A DNA stretch of 64,000 bases from Ruminococcus flavefaciens (GCA_023667045.1 JAMPAU010000001.1:713819-777818); one strand, 5' to 3'. Numbered from the stretch's first letter, positions 1-7,852 are shown. Made by a program: numbers and translations. The notes: generated from the letters alone by a model not told the origin.

Positions 1-282
1 TTTCGTAAATTTTCAGTAAACTTTTACAGATAAATATTACCGTCGTGATACCGGCGAGGGAATTTGTAGCTATATTATGTTGTTTACGTCGGTTACGTCG
101 ATATAGACGATATTTTTTATAAAAATAATATTATAGAATCATATAATATAGTTATTGATTATTATACAGAAAAAAACAAACAATATGTGATAATAAAAAG
201 TTCTTAAAAAATACCGGCGTTATCGGCGTATCGTCATTTTGGCTGTGTATAGCCTTAAATTCAACAGCGATATTTACAATAA

Positions 283-450
283 TCCCTTGACATTATCACT
301 GTTTCCGGTTCATATGTTCCAAAGGCACAATTTACAGCGGTAATCCAGAACAACGTCTTAATGGAAGATAAAGAATGTAATTCTCCGTCAATAGCAGGTT
401 GGGTTGCTCTTGGAAAATCAATTGACAGTTTCAGACATAATCATACATAA
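283..450 (+). other. possible C-terminal gene remnant
   Basis: A 55-codon open stretch with no convincing start or ribosome binding site, ending in TAA just before the sigE terminator. It reads like the tail of a protein (…PSIAGWVALGKSIDSF…), but I do not recognise a family. The rest of positions 1-457 is AT-rich with no gene visible. It may be chance coding or a decayed gene end. Confidence 0.2.
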
Positions 451-457
451 TAAAAAT

Positions 458-500
458 CTCCTCACCGCCGGATTTGCTTCAGCGATGAGGAGTTTCTTTT
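458..500. terminator. bidirectional terminator after sigE
   Basis: The stem CTCCTCA (458-464) pairs with TGAGGAG (486-492). A T-rich tract follows on the plus strand and GATTTTTATT follows on the minus strand. It lies 10 bases beyond the sigE stop codon. Confidence 0.8.
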
Positions 501-501
501 A

Positions 502-1200
502 TTATGTTATGCTTTCGAGTTTTACACGGAGCTTATGTATAATTTTCTTTTCAAGACGTGATATATATGACTGTGAAATGCCTATCTGTTCAGCTACTTC
601 TTTCTGAGTTTTTTCCTTACCGTCTATAAGCCCAAAACGCATTTCCATTATTTCACGCTCACGGTCGCCGAGTTCTGCAACGGCACTTCTCAGTATTTCA
701 CGTTCTGCCTCTGTTTCTATTCCCTTGTTTACAACGTCGTCTTCTGTGCCGAGTACGTCCGATAGGAGAAGTTCATTTCCGTCGTAATCTATGTTAAGTG
801 GTTCGTCAATAGAAAGGTCGTTGCGGTACTGTGAGGACTTACGCAGAAACATAAGTATCTCGTTTTCGATGCACCTTGATGCATACGTTGCAAGTTTTAT
901 GTTTTTTGTCGGACAGAAAGTATTCACTGCCTTGATAAGTCCGATAGTACCTATTGACACGAGGTCTTCGAGACCTATTCCGGTTGATTCAAATTTTTTA
1001 GCTATATATACAACAAGCCTTAAATTATGCACAATAAGCCTGTCACGTGCTGACGGGTCGTTTTTAATTAGACCCTCAAAAACTTCTTCCTCTTCCTGTC
1101 GGGAAAGCGGAGGGGGCAGTGTGTCCGAACCGTTAATATAGAAAACGTCTCCGCTTAAGATGTCTCTGAATTTTTCAAGAATTATTTTCAGAATATTCAT
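502..1200 (-). CDS. sigE: RNA polymerase sporulation sigma factor SigE
   Basis: The early mother-cell sigma factor of sporulation, 232 aa. It carries the family's near-invariant stretches: LPPPLS near residue 28, [13 protein letters not shown] and GLIKAVNTF in region 2, [33 protein letters not shown], and the region 4 helix-turn-helix [21 protein letters not shown]. SigE is made as a pro-protein. Here the pro-sequence before DVFYINGSD is only about 17 residues, shorter than the roughly 27 of Bacillus subtilis. The ATG has an AGGAG site. spoIIGA, its processing protease, is directly upstream. sigG, often next in Bacillus, is not seen within the 500 bases left in the window. Confidence 0.96.
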   Translation of the reverse strand: MNILKIILEKFRDILSGDVFYINGSDTLPPPLSRQEEEEVFEGLIKNDPSARDRLIVHNLRLVVYIAKKFESTGIGLEDLVSIGTIGLIKAVNTFCPTKNIKLATYASRCIENEILMFLRKSSQYRNDLSIDEPLNIDYDGNELLLSDVLGTEDDVVNKGIETEAEREILRSAVAELGDREREIMEMRFGLIDGKEKTQKEVAEQIGISQSYISRLEKKIIHKLRVKLESIT

Positions 1201-1222
1201 AATTATTCTCCTGTTCTCTGTG

Positions 1223-2032
1223 TTATCTTTTTAGAAGTTTCGGGTTGAAGACAGCGTTTCCGGAGTTTTCGCCAAGACCTACCACAGCGTCTACTTTTTT
1301 ATATTCACCGCTGAGACTGTTTTTTATCAGAATTTCGTCCGGTCGGAAAACAGTTATAAATCCGCTGTCCGATATGGTGGAACAGGGTAGAAGCCGGAAA
1401 CCTTTCAGCAGACTGCCTTTTTCTGCTATACCGCTGAATCTTTTTCTGTCGCATACTATAACCGGACAGCCTGAAAAGAAGTCTGTTAGTGAATTTCCTG
1501 TATCTGCCAGACCGTCGAGAGTTACAATGCTTTTACCATACTTTATTATAACACTGTAGCGGTCTGTGCCGTCTGGCGTGCGGTCAAGGAAATTTCCGGT
1601 TATATATACAAGAAAATACATAACGGCGGTAGTCACGACAAGCAAAAGCAGTGAAAAGTCTATGTAGAAGTAAGAGTTATTAAAGTGAATAAATTCGGGT
1701 CTGAGCCATGAATATACTGCATATACTGTGCCGGCAAGTATAAAGTTTGCTGTAAGAAATGATATGATATTTATTACAGTGCGTTTTTTCCCATGAAATC
1801 CAAAGGCTATGATTACTATTGTAACCACTGCAAAGAGTTTTATTATAATATTCAGATATGTATTCAGATGAGGTGCAAGTATAAGCAGTGAATAAATACT
1901 GCCATATACGGCAGAAATCAAACATCTCTTGAAACTCACAGGCGAATGGGTCAGCCTTGCCGTCATGCGTATAAGAAAATAATTTACATATATATTCAGT
2001 ATAATTAAGACATCAATATAAATAGTCTGCAT
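1223..2032 (-). CDS. spoIIGA: SpoIIGA sigma-E processing peptidase
   Basis: A membrane aspartic protease that removes the SigE pro-sequence after a signal from the forespore. It is 269 aa. The N-terminal ~150 residues hold about five hydrophobic helices. The soluble C-terminal half carries the aspartyl-protease motif D177-T-G-N-S-L. The ATG follows GCAGGAGGTACGGA, a strong ribosome binding site. It sits 22 bases upstream of sigE in the same direction, the usual order, so protease and substrate are co-transcribed. Confidence 0.95.
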   Translation of the reverse strand: MQTIYIDVLIILNIYVNYFLIRMTARLTHSPVSFKRCLISAVYGSIYSLLILAPHLNTYLNIIIKLFAVVTIVIIAFGFHGKKRTVINIISFLTANFILAGTVYAVYSWLRPEFIHFNNSYFYIDFSLLLLVVTTAVMYFLVYITGNFLDRTPDGTDRYSVIIKYGKSIVTLDGLADTGNSLTDFFSGCPVIVCDRKRFSGIAEKGSLLKGFRLLPCSTISDSGFITVFRPDEILIKNSLSGEYKKVDAVVGLGENSGNAVFNPKLLKR

Positions 2033-2117
2033 TCCGTACCTCCTGCAATTACTTGTCTTTATTTATTATAATGCGTTTGAAGTGCGAAATATGTCGTATT
2101 CACGTACCTAAAACAAA

Positions 2118-2145
2118 AAAGATACAGCCATATGACTGTATCTTT
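2118..2145 (-). terminator. terminator after the helicase/small-protein operon
   Basis: AGATACAG (2120-2127) pairs with CTGTATCT (2136-2143). On the minus strand it is followed by TTTTTTGTTTT. It separates the operon from spoIIGA-sigE. Confidence 0.75.
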
Positions 2146-2161
2146 CTTACTATTTTTACTA

Positions 2162-2263
2162 TTAAAGGAAAGGCACTATTATAGCACCGACTATCATAAG
2201 AATCGCCACTATCAGCACGGCAATTCTTTTAGCGTTAGTTTTTTCGTGGTTGTTACGGCTCAA
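2162..2263 (-). CDS. 33-residue single-pass membrane peptide, TTG start
   Basis: Reads LSRNNHEKTNAKRIAVLIVA… and ends …IIVPFL. It has a short basic, polar N-terminus followed by one hydrophobic helix of about 18 residues. The TTG start lies 8 bases after AGAGGTGA, a clear ribosome binding site, and an intrinsic terminator follows. It sits 13 bases beyond the DEAD-box helicase stop, so it is probably the last gene of that transcript. No family is recognised and no function can be given. It is called from the ribosome site, the topology and the terminator. Confidence 0.6.
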   Translation of the reverse strand: MSRNNHEKTNAKRIAVLIVAILMIVGAIIVPFL

Positions 2264-2276
2264 ATCTTATCACCTC

Positions 2277-4001
2277 TCAGTGTTTGTTTTTGACACGTTT
2301 TTTGCGGTTAGGTATGTAATCGCTGTAGACTTCAGATTTTTTTCTGTTTCCGTATGCACGGCTTTTGCGGTCAAATTTAGGCTTGTCCCTGTTATCAAGA
2401 CGTTTTCCTCTGACTTCCCTTACTGCTCCGCTGTAAAGCTTTACCTCTACTTGATTGCCGTTTATCTTCATCGGGTTAGTGCTGTCAAGTATGTATTCTT
2501 TTTCGGCTTCTGGGATTTCAACGGTTGTGTGCGTATCGAATATATCTATTTTTCCGAAATCCCGTCCGGACATACCTGTTGCGTCAACCAAAGCCCCCAA
2601 GATAAAGTTAGGCGCTATTCTCTTGTTTCGACCTATATTTATATCGACCTTTACAGTTTTAGCACCTTTTCTGCCTTTTTTAAGAGGACGTGGCATATCA
2701 AATTCCGGAAGTGATTCTGTTTCTTCTTTCAGTCTGCCGGAAATAATTCTTGCACATACTTCACGGCTGTCAATACCCATTTCGGAAAGTCTTTCAATAA
2801 TCTCGTAAGCCTCGTGGGAAACTTCATTTATTCCGGCAATCTCCGAAATAATATTTTCCTTTTTCATGGCTATTATTTCGGACTTTTGCGGTAACTGTTT
2901 TTCCTGTATAGTTGCTTTTGTGTATTTTTCTATTTCACGGAGTTCATAAAACTGTCTTCTTCCGCTGATGAGTGTATAGGCTGTTCCGGTACGACCAGCA
3001 CGACCTGTACGACCTATGCGGTGGATATAGTATTCATTATCCTGTGGTAAGTCGTAATTGAATACAGCGTCAACACCGCTTACATCTATGCCACGTGCGG
3101 CAACGTCTGTAGCAACGAGTATTTCGGCTGACTTGTTCTTGAAACCGTTCATAACCTGAGTACGCTGTGACTGTTTCATATCGCCATGTATGCCGGAGGC
3201 TCTGAAACCGGATTTTACGAGTTCTTCCGTGAGGTCGTCAACCATTTTCTTTGTATTGCAGAAAATCATAGCAGAGGACGGAGCGTATGCCGACAATAAT
3301 AATTTAAGTGCATCGGTTTTGCGACCCATAGCAACCTCAAAATAATACTGTTCAATAAGCTCGACTGTTTTCTGTGCCGACTTTATTTTTATCTGCACGG
3401 GATTATGCTGATATTTTTCTGTTATTGCAAGAATAGCAGGTGGCATGGTAGCAGAGAATAAAACGGTCTGTCTTTCTTCCGGCACTTCTGAGAGTATCAG
3501 TTCAATATCTTCTCTGAAACCCATATTTAACATCTCGTCGGCTTCATCAAGAATCACACAGCGGAGATTATTGAGTTTAAGAGTTCTCCGTCTCATGTGG
3601 TCCATGACACGTCCGGGAGTTCCTATGACGATATTCGCACCACGCTTTAATTCGTGTATCTGTTTTTCCATGCTTGCTCCGCCATAAACTGACACTGCCT
3701 TTACGCACTTTTTGTATTTAGCAAACTTGCGTATTTCCTCATGTGCCTGCATTGCAAGCTCACGTGTAGGGCATAGTATGAGTACGCTTACATGATTTCT
3801 GTCTGTCTCAGTGATACTCTCAACGGCGGGTATGCCGAAAGCAGCGGTTTTGCCCGTTCCGGTATTTGAGCGTCCGATAACGTCTTTTCCCTCTAAAAGC
3901 AGAGGAATACTTTCCTGTTGAATTTCGGTCATCTCTGTGAAACCGAGTTCATCAACAGCCTGAATAAGTTCCTGTGATAAATTCAATTCGTTAAAATGCA
4001 T
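2277..4001 (-). CDS. DEAD-box ATP-dependent RNA helicase (DbpA/CshA type)
   Basis: An RNA helicase with all family motifs in order: Q-motif (GFTEMTEIQQESIP), Walker A SNTGTGKT, PTRELA, TPGR, DEADEM, SAT, DVAARGIDV and HRIGRTGRAG. The C-terminal ~75 residues match the DbpA-type RNA-binding domain (RNKRIAPNFILGALVDATG), followed by a basic tail. This layout is typical of enzymes acting in ribosome assembly or RNA decay at low temperature. I place the start at the ATG of MHFNELNLSQ, 7 bases after AAAGG, rather than at an ATG five codons upstream that has no spaced site. The product is 574 aa. Confidence 0.94.
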   Translation of the reverse strand: MHFNELNLSQELIQAVDELGFTEMTEIQQESIPLLLEGKDVIGRSNTGTGKTAAFGIPAVESITETDRNHVSVLILCPTRELAMQAHEEIRKFAKYKKCVKAVSVYGGASMEKQIHELKRGANIVIGTPGRVMDHMRRRTLKLNNLRCVILDEADEMLNMGFREDIELILSEVPEERQTVLFSATMPPAILAITEKYQHNPVQIKIKSAQKTVELIEQYYFEVAMGRKTDALKLLLSAYAPSSAMIFCNTKKMVDDLTEELVKSGFRASGIHGDMKQSQRTQVMNGFKNKSAEILVATDVAARGIDVSGVDAVFNYDLPQDNEYYIHRIGRTGRAGRTGTAYTLISGRRQFYELREIEKYTKATIQEKQLPQKSEIIAMKKENIISEIAGINEVSHEAYEIIERLSEMGIDSREVCARIISGRLKEETESLPEFDMPRPLKKGRKGAKTVKVDINIGRNKRIAPNFILGALVDATGMSGRDFGKIDIFDTHTTVEIPEAEKEYILDSTNPMKINGNQVEVKLYSGAVREVRGKRLDNRDKPKFDRKSRAYGNRKKSEVYSDYIPNRKKRVKNKH

Positions 4002-4079
4002 TATAATTCCTTTCATTAAAAACCAGTCTTATAATATCATACCATAAATTCCGGAAAAGGTCAAGACCTGCACAAAAAT

Positions 4080-4110
4080 AAAATACGGATATTGACTATC
4101 CGTATTTTAG
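4080..4110 (-). terminator. terminator after metY (first copy)
   Basis: AAATACGGATA (4081-4091) pairs with TATCCGTATTT (4097-4107), an 11-bp stem with a 5-nt loop, flanked by T-rich sequence on both sides. Confidence 0.8.
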
Positions 4111-4116
4111 TGTATA

Positions 4117-5397
4117 TTACTTTATTGAATCAAATCCATGCTGTAAATCTGCTATGATGTCGTCTATGTGTTCTGTGCCGATTGACAGGCGTATTGTGTT
4201 TGGTTTGATACCGGCTGAAAGAAGTTCGTCCTCATTCATCTGTGAGTGGGTTGTGGAAGCAGGGTGAATTACAAGTGACTTAACGTCAGCAACGTTTGCG
4301 AGCAGTGAGAATAATTCAAGGCTCTCTGTAAATTTCTTTGCAGTTTCGGCGTTGCCCTTTATCTCGAATGTGAAAATAGATGCTGAACCATTCGGGAAGT
4401 ATCTGTCATAAAGTTCTTTCTGCTTGCCTGTTTCGAGAGACGGGTGGTTTACCTTTTCGACCTGTGGGTGATTATTCAGAAAATCAACTACTTTAAGGGC
4501 GTTTTCTACATGGCGTTCAAGACGGAGCGAAAGTGTTTCAAGACCTTGCAGGAGCAGGAAAGAATTAAAAGGTGAGATAGTAGCACCTTGGTCACGCATG
4601 AGGGTTGTACGGATTTTCATGATATATGCGATATTTCCGCAAGCCTCTGTAAATACTACTCCGTGATATGACGGATTAGGCTTTGAGAGTGTCGGGAACT
4701 TATCATTTTGAGACCAGTCGAATTTACCACTGTCAACGATTACACCGCCCATCACTGTACCGTGACCGCCTATGAACTTTGTAGCCGAATGAACTACAAT
4801 ATCTGCACCATGTTCAATAGGTCTGAGCAGGTATGGAGTGGCAAAGGTATTATCCACGATAAGCGGAATGCCGTGTCTGTGTGCAACCTCAGCGATTGCT
4901 TCAATGTCAATAACGTCTGAATTAGGGTTGCCTAAAGTCTCAGCGTAAATTAATTTAGTATTCGGCTGGATTGCCTTTTCAAAGTTTTCGGGGTCTGACG
5001 GATTAACGAATGTAGTAGTAAGTCCCTGCTCAACAAGAGTATTTGCAAAGAGATTATATGTACCGCCATAAAGATTAGTTGAGGAAACAATATGGTCTCC
5101 GGCTGTGGCGATATTCTGGACAGCATATGTTATTGCTGCTGAACCCGACGCAGTAGCCAATGCACCTGCTCCGCCCTCAAGGGCTGTTATTCTTTTTTCA
5201 AAAACGTCAGATGTTGGATTCATGAGACGTGTATATATATTTCCGCTCTCAGTAAGTGCAAAACGTCCGGAAGCCTGTGCGGAGTCCTTGAATACATAAG
5301 AGGTGGTGGCGTAAATCGGCACTGCACGTGCGTCTGTGGTAGGGTCGGGGGATTCCTGACCTGCGTGTACCTGTATTGTTTCAAATTTATAACTCAT
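4117..5397 (-). CDS. metY: O-acetylhomoserine sulfhydrylase (homocysteine synthase), copy 1
   Basis: A PLP enzyme of the Cys/Met metabolism family that makes homocysteine from O-acetylhomoserine and sulfide. It starts [14 protein letters not shown] and carries GSAAITYA, the cofactor-region aspartate in IVDNTFATP, and the Schiff-base lysine in [11 protein letters not shown]. The length of about 426 aa is typical. The start is the ATG 10 bases after AAAGG; two earlier in-frame ATGs lie too close to that site. It has its own promoter and an inverted repeat at the transcription start, so sulfur-responsive repression is plausible. A second copy lies directly upstream on the same strand. Confidence 0.93.
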   Translation of the reverse strand: MSYKFETIQVHAGQESPDPTTDARAVPIYATTSYVFKDSAQASGRFALTESGNIYTRLMNPTSDVFEKRITALEGGAGALATASGSAAITYAVQNIATAGDHIVSSTNLYGGTYNLFANTLVEQGLTTTFVNPSDPENFEKAIQPNTKLIYAETLGNPNSDVIDIEAIAEVAHRHGIPLIVDNTFATPYLLRPIEHGADIVVHSATKFIGGHGTVMGGVIVDSGKFDWSQNDKFPTLSKPNPSYHGVVFTEACGNIAYIMKIRTTLMRDQGATISPFNSFLLLQGLETLSLRLERHVENALKVVDFLNNHPQVEKVNHPSLETGKQKELYDRYFPNGSASIFTFEIKGNAETAKKFTESLELFSLLANVADVKSLVIHPASTTHSQMNEDELLSAGIKPNTIRLSIGTEHIDDIIADLQHGFDSIK

Positions 5398-5421
5398 TAT
5401 TATCATACCTTTCATATTTAT

Positions 5422-5440
5422 TCCTACTTATCTAATAGGA
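5422..5440 (-). promoter_or_regulatory. inverted repeat at the metY transcription start
   Basis: TCCTA-N9-TAGGA lies 8-26 bases downstream of the -10 box, overlapping the expected start of transcription. This is a usual position for a repressor operator. An Rrf2/CymR-type cysteine regulator is a guess from gene context, not read from the site. Confidence 0.5.
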
Positions 5441-5447
5441 TATATAT

Positions 5448-5476
5448 ATAATATCATACTTTTTTTCATTTGTCAA
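5448..5476 (-). promoter_or_regulatory. sigma-A promoter of metY copy 1
   Basis: On the minus strand TTGACA (5471-5476), a 17-nt spacer, then TATTAT (5448-5453). Confidence 0.8.
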
Positions 5477-5497
5477 TAGGAAAATCAAAAAAAATAA

Positions 5498-5527
5498 AAA
5501 ATGCGGATATTTTATTATCCGCATTTT
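5498..5527 (-). terminator. terminator after metY copy 2
   Basis: AAAATGCGGATA pairs with TATCCGCATTTT, a 12-bp stem with a 6-nt loop, just beyond the stop codon at 5533. Confidence 0.85.
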
Positions 5528-5532
5528 ATAAA

Positions 5533-6798
5533 TTAATCTATTGCATTGAATGCCTGTTCGATGTCTGCTATTATATCGTCAACATTTTCAAGACCGCATG
5601 AAAATCTAATCATACCGCCGTTGATTCCGGCAGCTACTAACTGTTCTTCTGTAAGCTGACGGTGAGTTTCGCTTGCGGGGTGGAGTACACAGGTTCTTAT
5701 ATCTGCAACGTGTACTTCATTTGATGCGAGTTTAAGGCTGTCCATGAACTTTATAGCGTTAGGTCTTCCGCCCTTGATTACAAAGGATATTACGCCACTG
5801 CAACCGCTGAGATACTTCTGTGCGAGTGCATAACCCTTGTCAGATTCAAGAGCAGGATATGTAACTGATTCAACCTTGTCTGAACTCTCAAAATATTTTG
5901 CAACTTTAAGAGCGTTTTCACAGTACTGCTTCATTCTTACGGCGAGGGTTTCGAGTCCGAGATTGAGCAGGAAAGAAGAATGTGCAGACGGATAACAGCC
6001 GAAATCTCTCATCAACTGCATTCTTGCTTTTGTAATGTATGCGGACTTTCCGTAAGTCTGAACGTATGAAATGCCGTGATATGATTCGTCCGGCTCTGTG
6101 AACTCTGGGAAGTTGCCGTTTGCCCAGTCGAAATTACCGCTGTCAACGATTACACCGCCTGTCTGTACTGCATGACCGTCCATGTACTTGCTTGTAGAAT
6201 GAATGACAATATCAGCACCAAATTCAATAGGACGGCAGAGTATAGGGGTTGCAAAGGTATTGTCCACTATGAGAGGTACATTATGGGCGTGTGCGATACG
6301 TGCGAACTTTTCAATATCAAGTACTGTGAGTGCAGGGTTGGCTATGGTTTCGCCGAACATTGCTTTTGTGTTAGGCTTGAAAGCCTTGCCTATTTCTTCT
6401 TCACTGGCATTGGGGTCAATATATATGCACTCAATGCCGAGTTTCTTCAATGTGTAAGAGAAAAGATTTATAGTACCGCCGTATATTTCGGGAGAACTTA
6501 CGATACTGTCTCCGGCTTTGCAGATATTAAGTATAGAAAGAAGTGTAGCTGCCTGTCCGGAGCTTGTACACATAGCACCTATACCGCCCTCAAGCTTTGC
6601 TATTTTTTCCTCGATAGCCATTGTGGTGGGGTTCTCGAAACGTGAGTAAATAAGGCTCTTTGTTGGGTCGTCGAATACAGCGGCTACTTCCTCAGTAGAA
6701 TCATATACATAGGTTGTACTCTGCACTATCGGCACAACTCTCGGCTCGCCGTTTTTTGGCTTATAGCCCTCATGCAGACACTGTGTTTCAATTTTCAT
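5533..6798 (-). CDS. metY: O-acetylhomoserine sulfhydrylase family enzyme, copy 2
   Basis: About 421 aa, a paralogue of the neighbouring metY. It has the same PLP-family landmarks: [20 protein letters not shown], and lysine in HSTSKYMDGH. Divergence is considerable, so the two copies may differ in sulfur donor or substrate. The start is MKIETQCLHEG, directly after AAGGAGG with an 11-nt spacer. A longer reading adds 22 residues encoded by the terminator region and is rejected. The leader holds tandem tRNA-like element A and a terminator just before the ribosome site, so expression is probably controlled by attenuation. Confidence 0.9.
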   Translation of the reverse strand: MKIETQCLHEGYKPKNGEPRVVPIVQSTTYVYDSTEEVAAVFDDPTKSLIYSRFENPTTMAIEEKIAKLEGGIGAMCTSSGQAATLLSILNICKAGDSIVSSPEIYGGTINLFSYTLKKLGIECIYIDPNASEEEIGKAFKPNTKAMFGETIANPALTVLDIEKFARIAHAHNVPLIVDNTFATPILCRPIEFGADIVIHSTSKYMDGHAVQTGGVIVDSGNFDWANGNFPEFTEPDESYHGISYVQTYGKSAYITKARMQLMRDFGCYPSAHSSFLLNLGLETLAVRMKQYCENALKVAKYFESSDKVESVTYPALESDKGYALAQKYLSGCSGVISFVIKGGRPNAIKFMDSLKLASNEVHVADIRTCVLHPASETHRQLTEEQLVAAGINGGMIRFSCGLENVDDIIADIEQAFNAID

Positions 6799-6814
6799 AA
6801 AAAACTCCTCCTTG

Positions 6815-6863
6815 TAAAAATAAAAAAGTCCATGCGGACTGTATTTTTTATTTAAAGTCCGCA
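6815..6863 (-). promoter_or_regulatory. candidate attenuator: terminator against alternative pairing in the metY copy 2 leader
   Basis: Reading the minus strand, AGTCC (6836-6840), GCAT loop and GGACT (6827-6831), then TTTTTTATTTTT, form a short intrinsic terminator. The overlapping AGTCCGCA (6833-6840) can instead pair over 8 bp with TGCGGACT (6856-6863). Of that segment, 6857-6863 is the 3' acceptor strand of the tRNA-like module upstream. The three helices cannot coexist, which is the logic of a transcription attenuator. The trigger is unknown. Confidence 0.5.
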
Positions 6864-6993
6864 TACGGAGTTAAACCGTAATCTTTCCCCTTAGCAGAGG
6901 GAACGCTTTTTCGTTAAGCTATGCGGAAATGCCGGACGGATAACCGTATCCCTTTCATGTGGTGAAAATGCTTTAAAATTAAGCTACCGGCAA
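6857..6993 (-). ncRNA. tandem tRNA-like RNA element A
   Basis: Two cloverleaf-like modules abut head to tail. Module 1 (6993-6929, 65 nt) has acceptor TTGCCGG/CCGGCAT, TA at positions 8-9, D-like arm GCTT/AAGC with 7-nt loop, 5-bp anticodon-like arm TTTTC/GAAAG with 7-nt loop, 4-nt variable region, and a short ACGG-TTAT-CCGT arm. Module 2 (6928-6857, 72 nt) has acceptor TTCCGCA/TGCGGAC, D-like arm GCTT/AAGC, a 7-nt loop CTGCTAA on a 6-bp stem, and a full T-arm TACGG-TTTAACT-CCGTA. Neither D-loop has the GG pair of real tRNAs, and the 1-72 pair is mismatched. The first nucleotide coincides with the predicted transcription start. Confidence 0.65.
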
Positions 6994-6998
6994 ATAAT

Positions 6999-7027
6999 AT
7001 TATAACATAATATTACTTTTTTGTCAA
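6999..7027 (-). promoter_or_regulatory. sigma-A promoter of element A
   Basis: TTGACA (7022-7027), a 17-nt spacer, TATAAT (6999-7004) on the minus strand. A perfect consensus. Transcription would start at about 6992, the first base of element A. Confidence 0.88.
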
Positions 7028-7033
7028 CAGTAA

Positions 7034-7063
7034 AATAAAAAAGTCCCCGATAATTTCAAGGAC
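7034..7063 (-). terminator. terminator after the PepSY gene
   Basis: On the minus strand GTCCTT and GGGGAC form a 6-bp stem (7043-7063) followed by TTTTTT. It ends the PepSY transcript just before promoter A. Confidence 0.65.
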
Positions 7064-7071
7064 AGTTTTTA

Positions 7072-7469
7072 TTAGTCTCTTTCGACAAAAGAATGAAGTA
7101 TATCGCCGTTTTCAGCGTCAATATAATATTCGTATTCGTGACGTTTATAGTTGAAGTCGATTTCATATACTGTTTTGCCGTACTTGTAATCAAAATCAAT
7201 ATCCAAATCATAGATGTCATTTTCGCTTAATCCTGTATCATTAAGGGCAGTATCTATGGCAGTCTGCTTGGAAATATACTTATTAGTATTTAAATTATTA
7301 CCTGTATTGTCGCTGGCAGTTATCATGCTGTTGTTTGGATTATTTCTGTAGTCAGTTGAGTTGTTATCTTTTAAAAGAAGTACAATGATTATAGCAAGCA
7401 ACAAAATAACTATAACAAGCAAAACAGGTACTATCAGTTTTTTATATCAAATTTTTCTTTTTTATCCAT
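7072..7469 (-). CDS. PepSY-domain membrane-anchored protein with a probable frameshift
   Basis: The C-terminal half (KYISKQTAIDTALNDTGLSE… through …YYIDAENGDIL) is a PepSY domain, a small extracytoplasmic fold. A hydrophobic helix precedes it. The uninterrupted frame begins only inside the helix (MLVIVILLL, 7422), without a ribosome site. A better start is the ATG at 7469, 8 bases after AGG, giving MDKKEKFDIK. That frame reaches TGA unless one A is added to the run of six A at 7438-7443, after which it reads KLIVPVLLVIVILL without a break. Either an indel in the A-run or RNA polymerase slippage would explain it. The gene follows tandem tRNA-like element B. Confidence 0.7.
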
Positions 7470-7492
7470 TAAAAAAACCTGCTTTCTTTAAA

Positions 7493-7630
7493 GACCGTTT
7501 GCGGAGTTGAACCGCAGTCTCCACAACTGTGGGGAGGTGGTGTTCTGGCGTTGAACTATACGGAAGTGTCAGACGGATAACCGCACCGCCAGCGTGGGAG
7601 GCTGGAGTTCTTTACTTAAACTACTGACAA
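7493..7630 (-). ncRNA. tandem tRNA-like RNA element B
   Basis: Same layout as element A. Module 1 (7630-7566, 65 nt): acceptor TTGTCAG/CTGACAC, TA, D-like arm GTTT/GAAC, anticodon-like arm CCAGC-CTCCCAC-GCTGG, and short arm around loop TTAT. Module 2 (7565-7493, 73 nt): 5' strand TTCCGTA, TA, D-like arm GTTC/GAAC with loop AACGCCA, a 20-nt third arm closed by CCAC/GTGG, and T-arm TGCGG-TTCAACT-CCGCA, whose loop fits the tRNA T-loop consensus. Its acceptor pairing is the weakest of the set (about 4 bp). The element lies between promoter B and the PepSY ribosome site; no clear terminator was seen in between. Confidence 0.65.
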
Positions 7631-7634
7631 TATT

Positions 7635-7663
7635 AATATAACATATTTTTTACAGTTTGTCAA
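7635..7663 (-). promoter_or_regulatory. sigma-A promoter of element B
   Basis: TTGACA (7658-7663), a 17-nt spacer, TATATT (7635-7640) on the minus strand. The predicted start is at about 7628-7630, the first base of element B. Confidence 0.85.
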
Positions 7664-7670
7664 TAGAAAA

Positions 7671-7697
7671 ATAAAAAAATCCAGTCCCGAAAGACCG
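7671..7697 (-). terminator. terminator closing element C
   Basis: On the minus strand CGGTC (7693-7697) and GACTG (7682-7686) form a 5-bp stem with a 6-nt loop, followed by GATTTTTTTATTTTT. It lies between element C and promoter B, so element C is probably a separate transcript of about 175 nt. Confidence 0.6.
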
Positions 7698-7710
7698 AAT
7701 TATATCTAAA

Positions 7711-7848
7711 ATCCGCATATGGAGTTTAACCGTAGTTTCTACAGATTTGGAGGATGTAGCGTTTTGACACTGAACTATACGGAAGTGTTAGGCGGATAAC
7801 CGCATCTGTGTCCTAAGGAGACAGTCTCTAAACTTGAGTTACTGACAG
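7711..7848 (-). ncRNA. tandem tRNA-like RNA element C
   Basis: Third copy. Module 1 (7848-7785, 64 nt): acceptor CTGTCAG/CTAACAC (one C-A mismatch), TA, a weak 3-bp D-like stem, an anticodon-like hairpin with TGTC/GACA, and short arm GCGG-TTAT-CCGC. Module 2 (7784-7711, 74 nt): acceptor TTCCGTA/TGCGGAT, TA, D-like arm, third arm CTACA/TGTAG with an 11-nt loop, and a T-arm with 7-nt loop TTAAACT. It is flanked by its own promoter and a terminator and leads into no gene, so it looks like a stand-alone small RNA. Confidence 0.62.
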
Positions 7849-7852
7849 TATT

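Noticed and set aside
404-607. 67-codon plus-strand frame over the sigE end
   Set aside because: It runs antisense through sigE and its terminator, with no ribosome site.
6799-6998. S-box (SAM) or T-box leader upstream of metY
   Set aside because: None of the conserved S-box segments and no T-box sequence (AGGGTGG-ACCGCG type) is present on either strand.
6857-7848. Modules of elements A-C as genuine tRNA genes
   Set aside because: They lack the D-loop GG pair, have mismatched 1-72 pairs, reduced T-arms in module 1 and irregular anticodon loops, and no discriminator/CCA logic. They look like mimics or relics, not working tRNAs.
6857-7848. Elements A-C transcribed from the plus strand
   Set aside because: One stem of element C pairs slightly better on the plus strand (G-T instead of C-A). 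But all three have perfect sigma-A promoters and cloverleaf order on the minus strand, and two lead into minus-strand genes.
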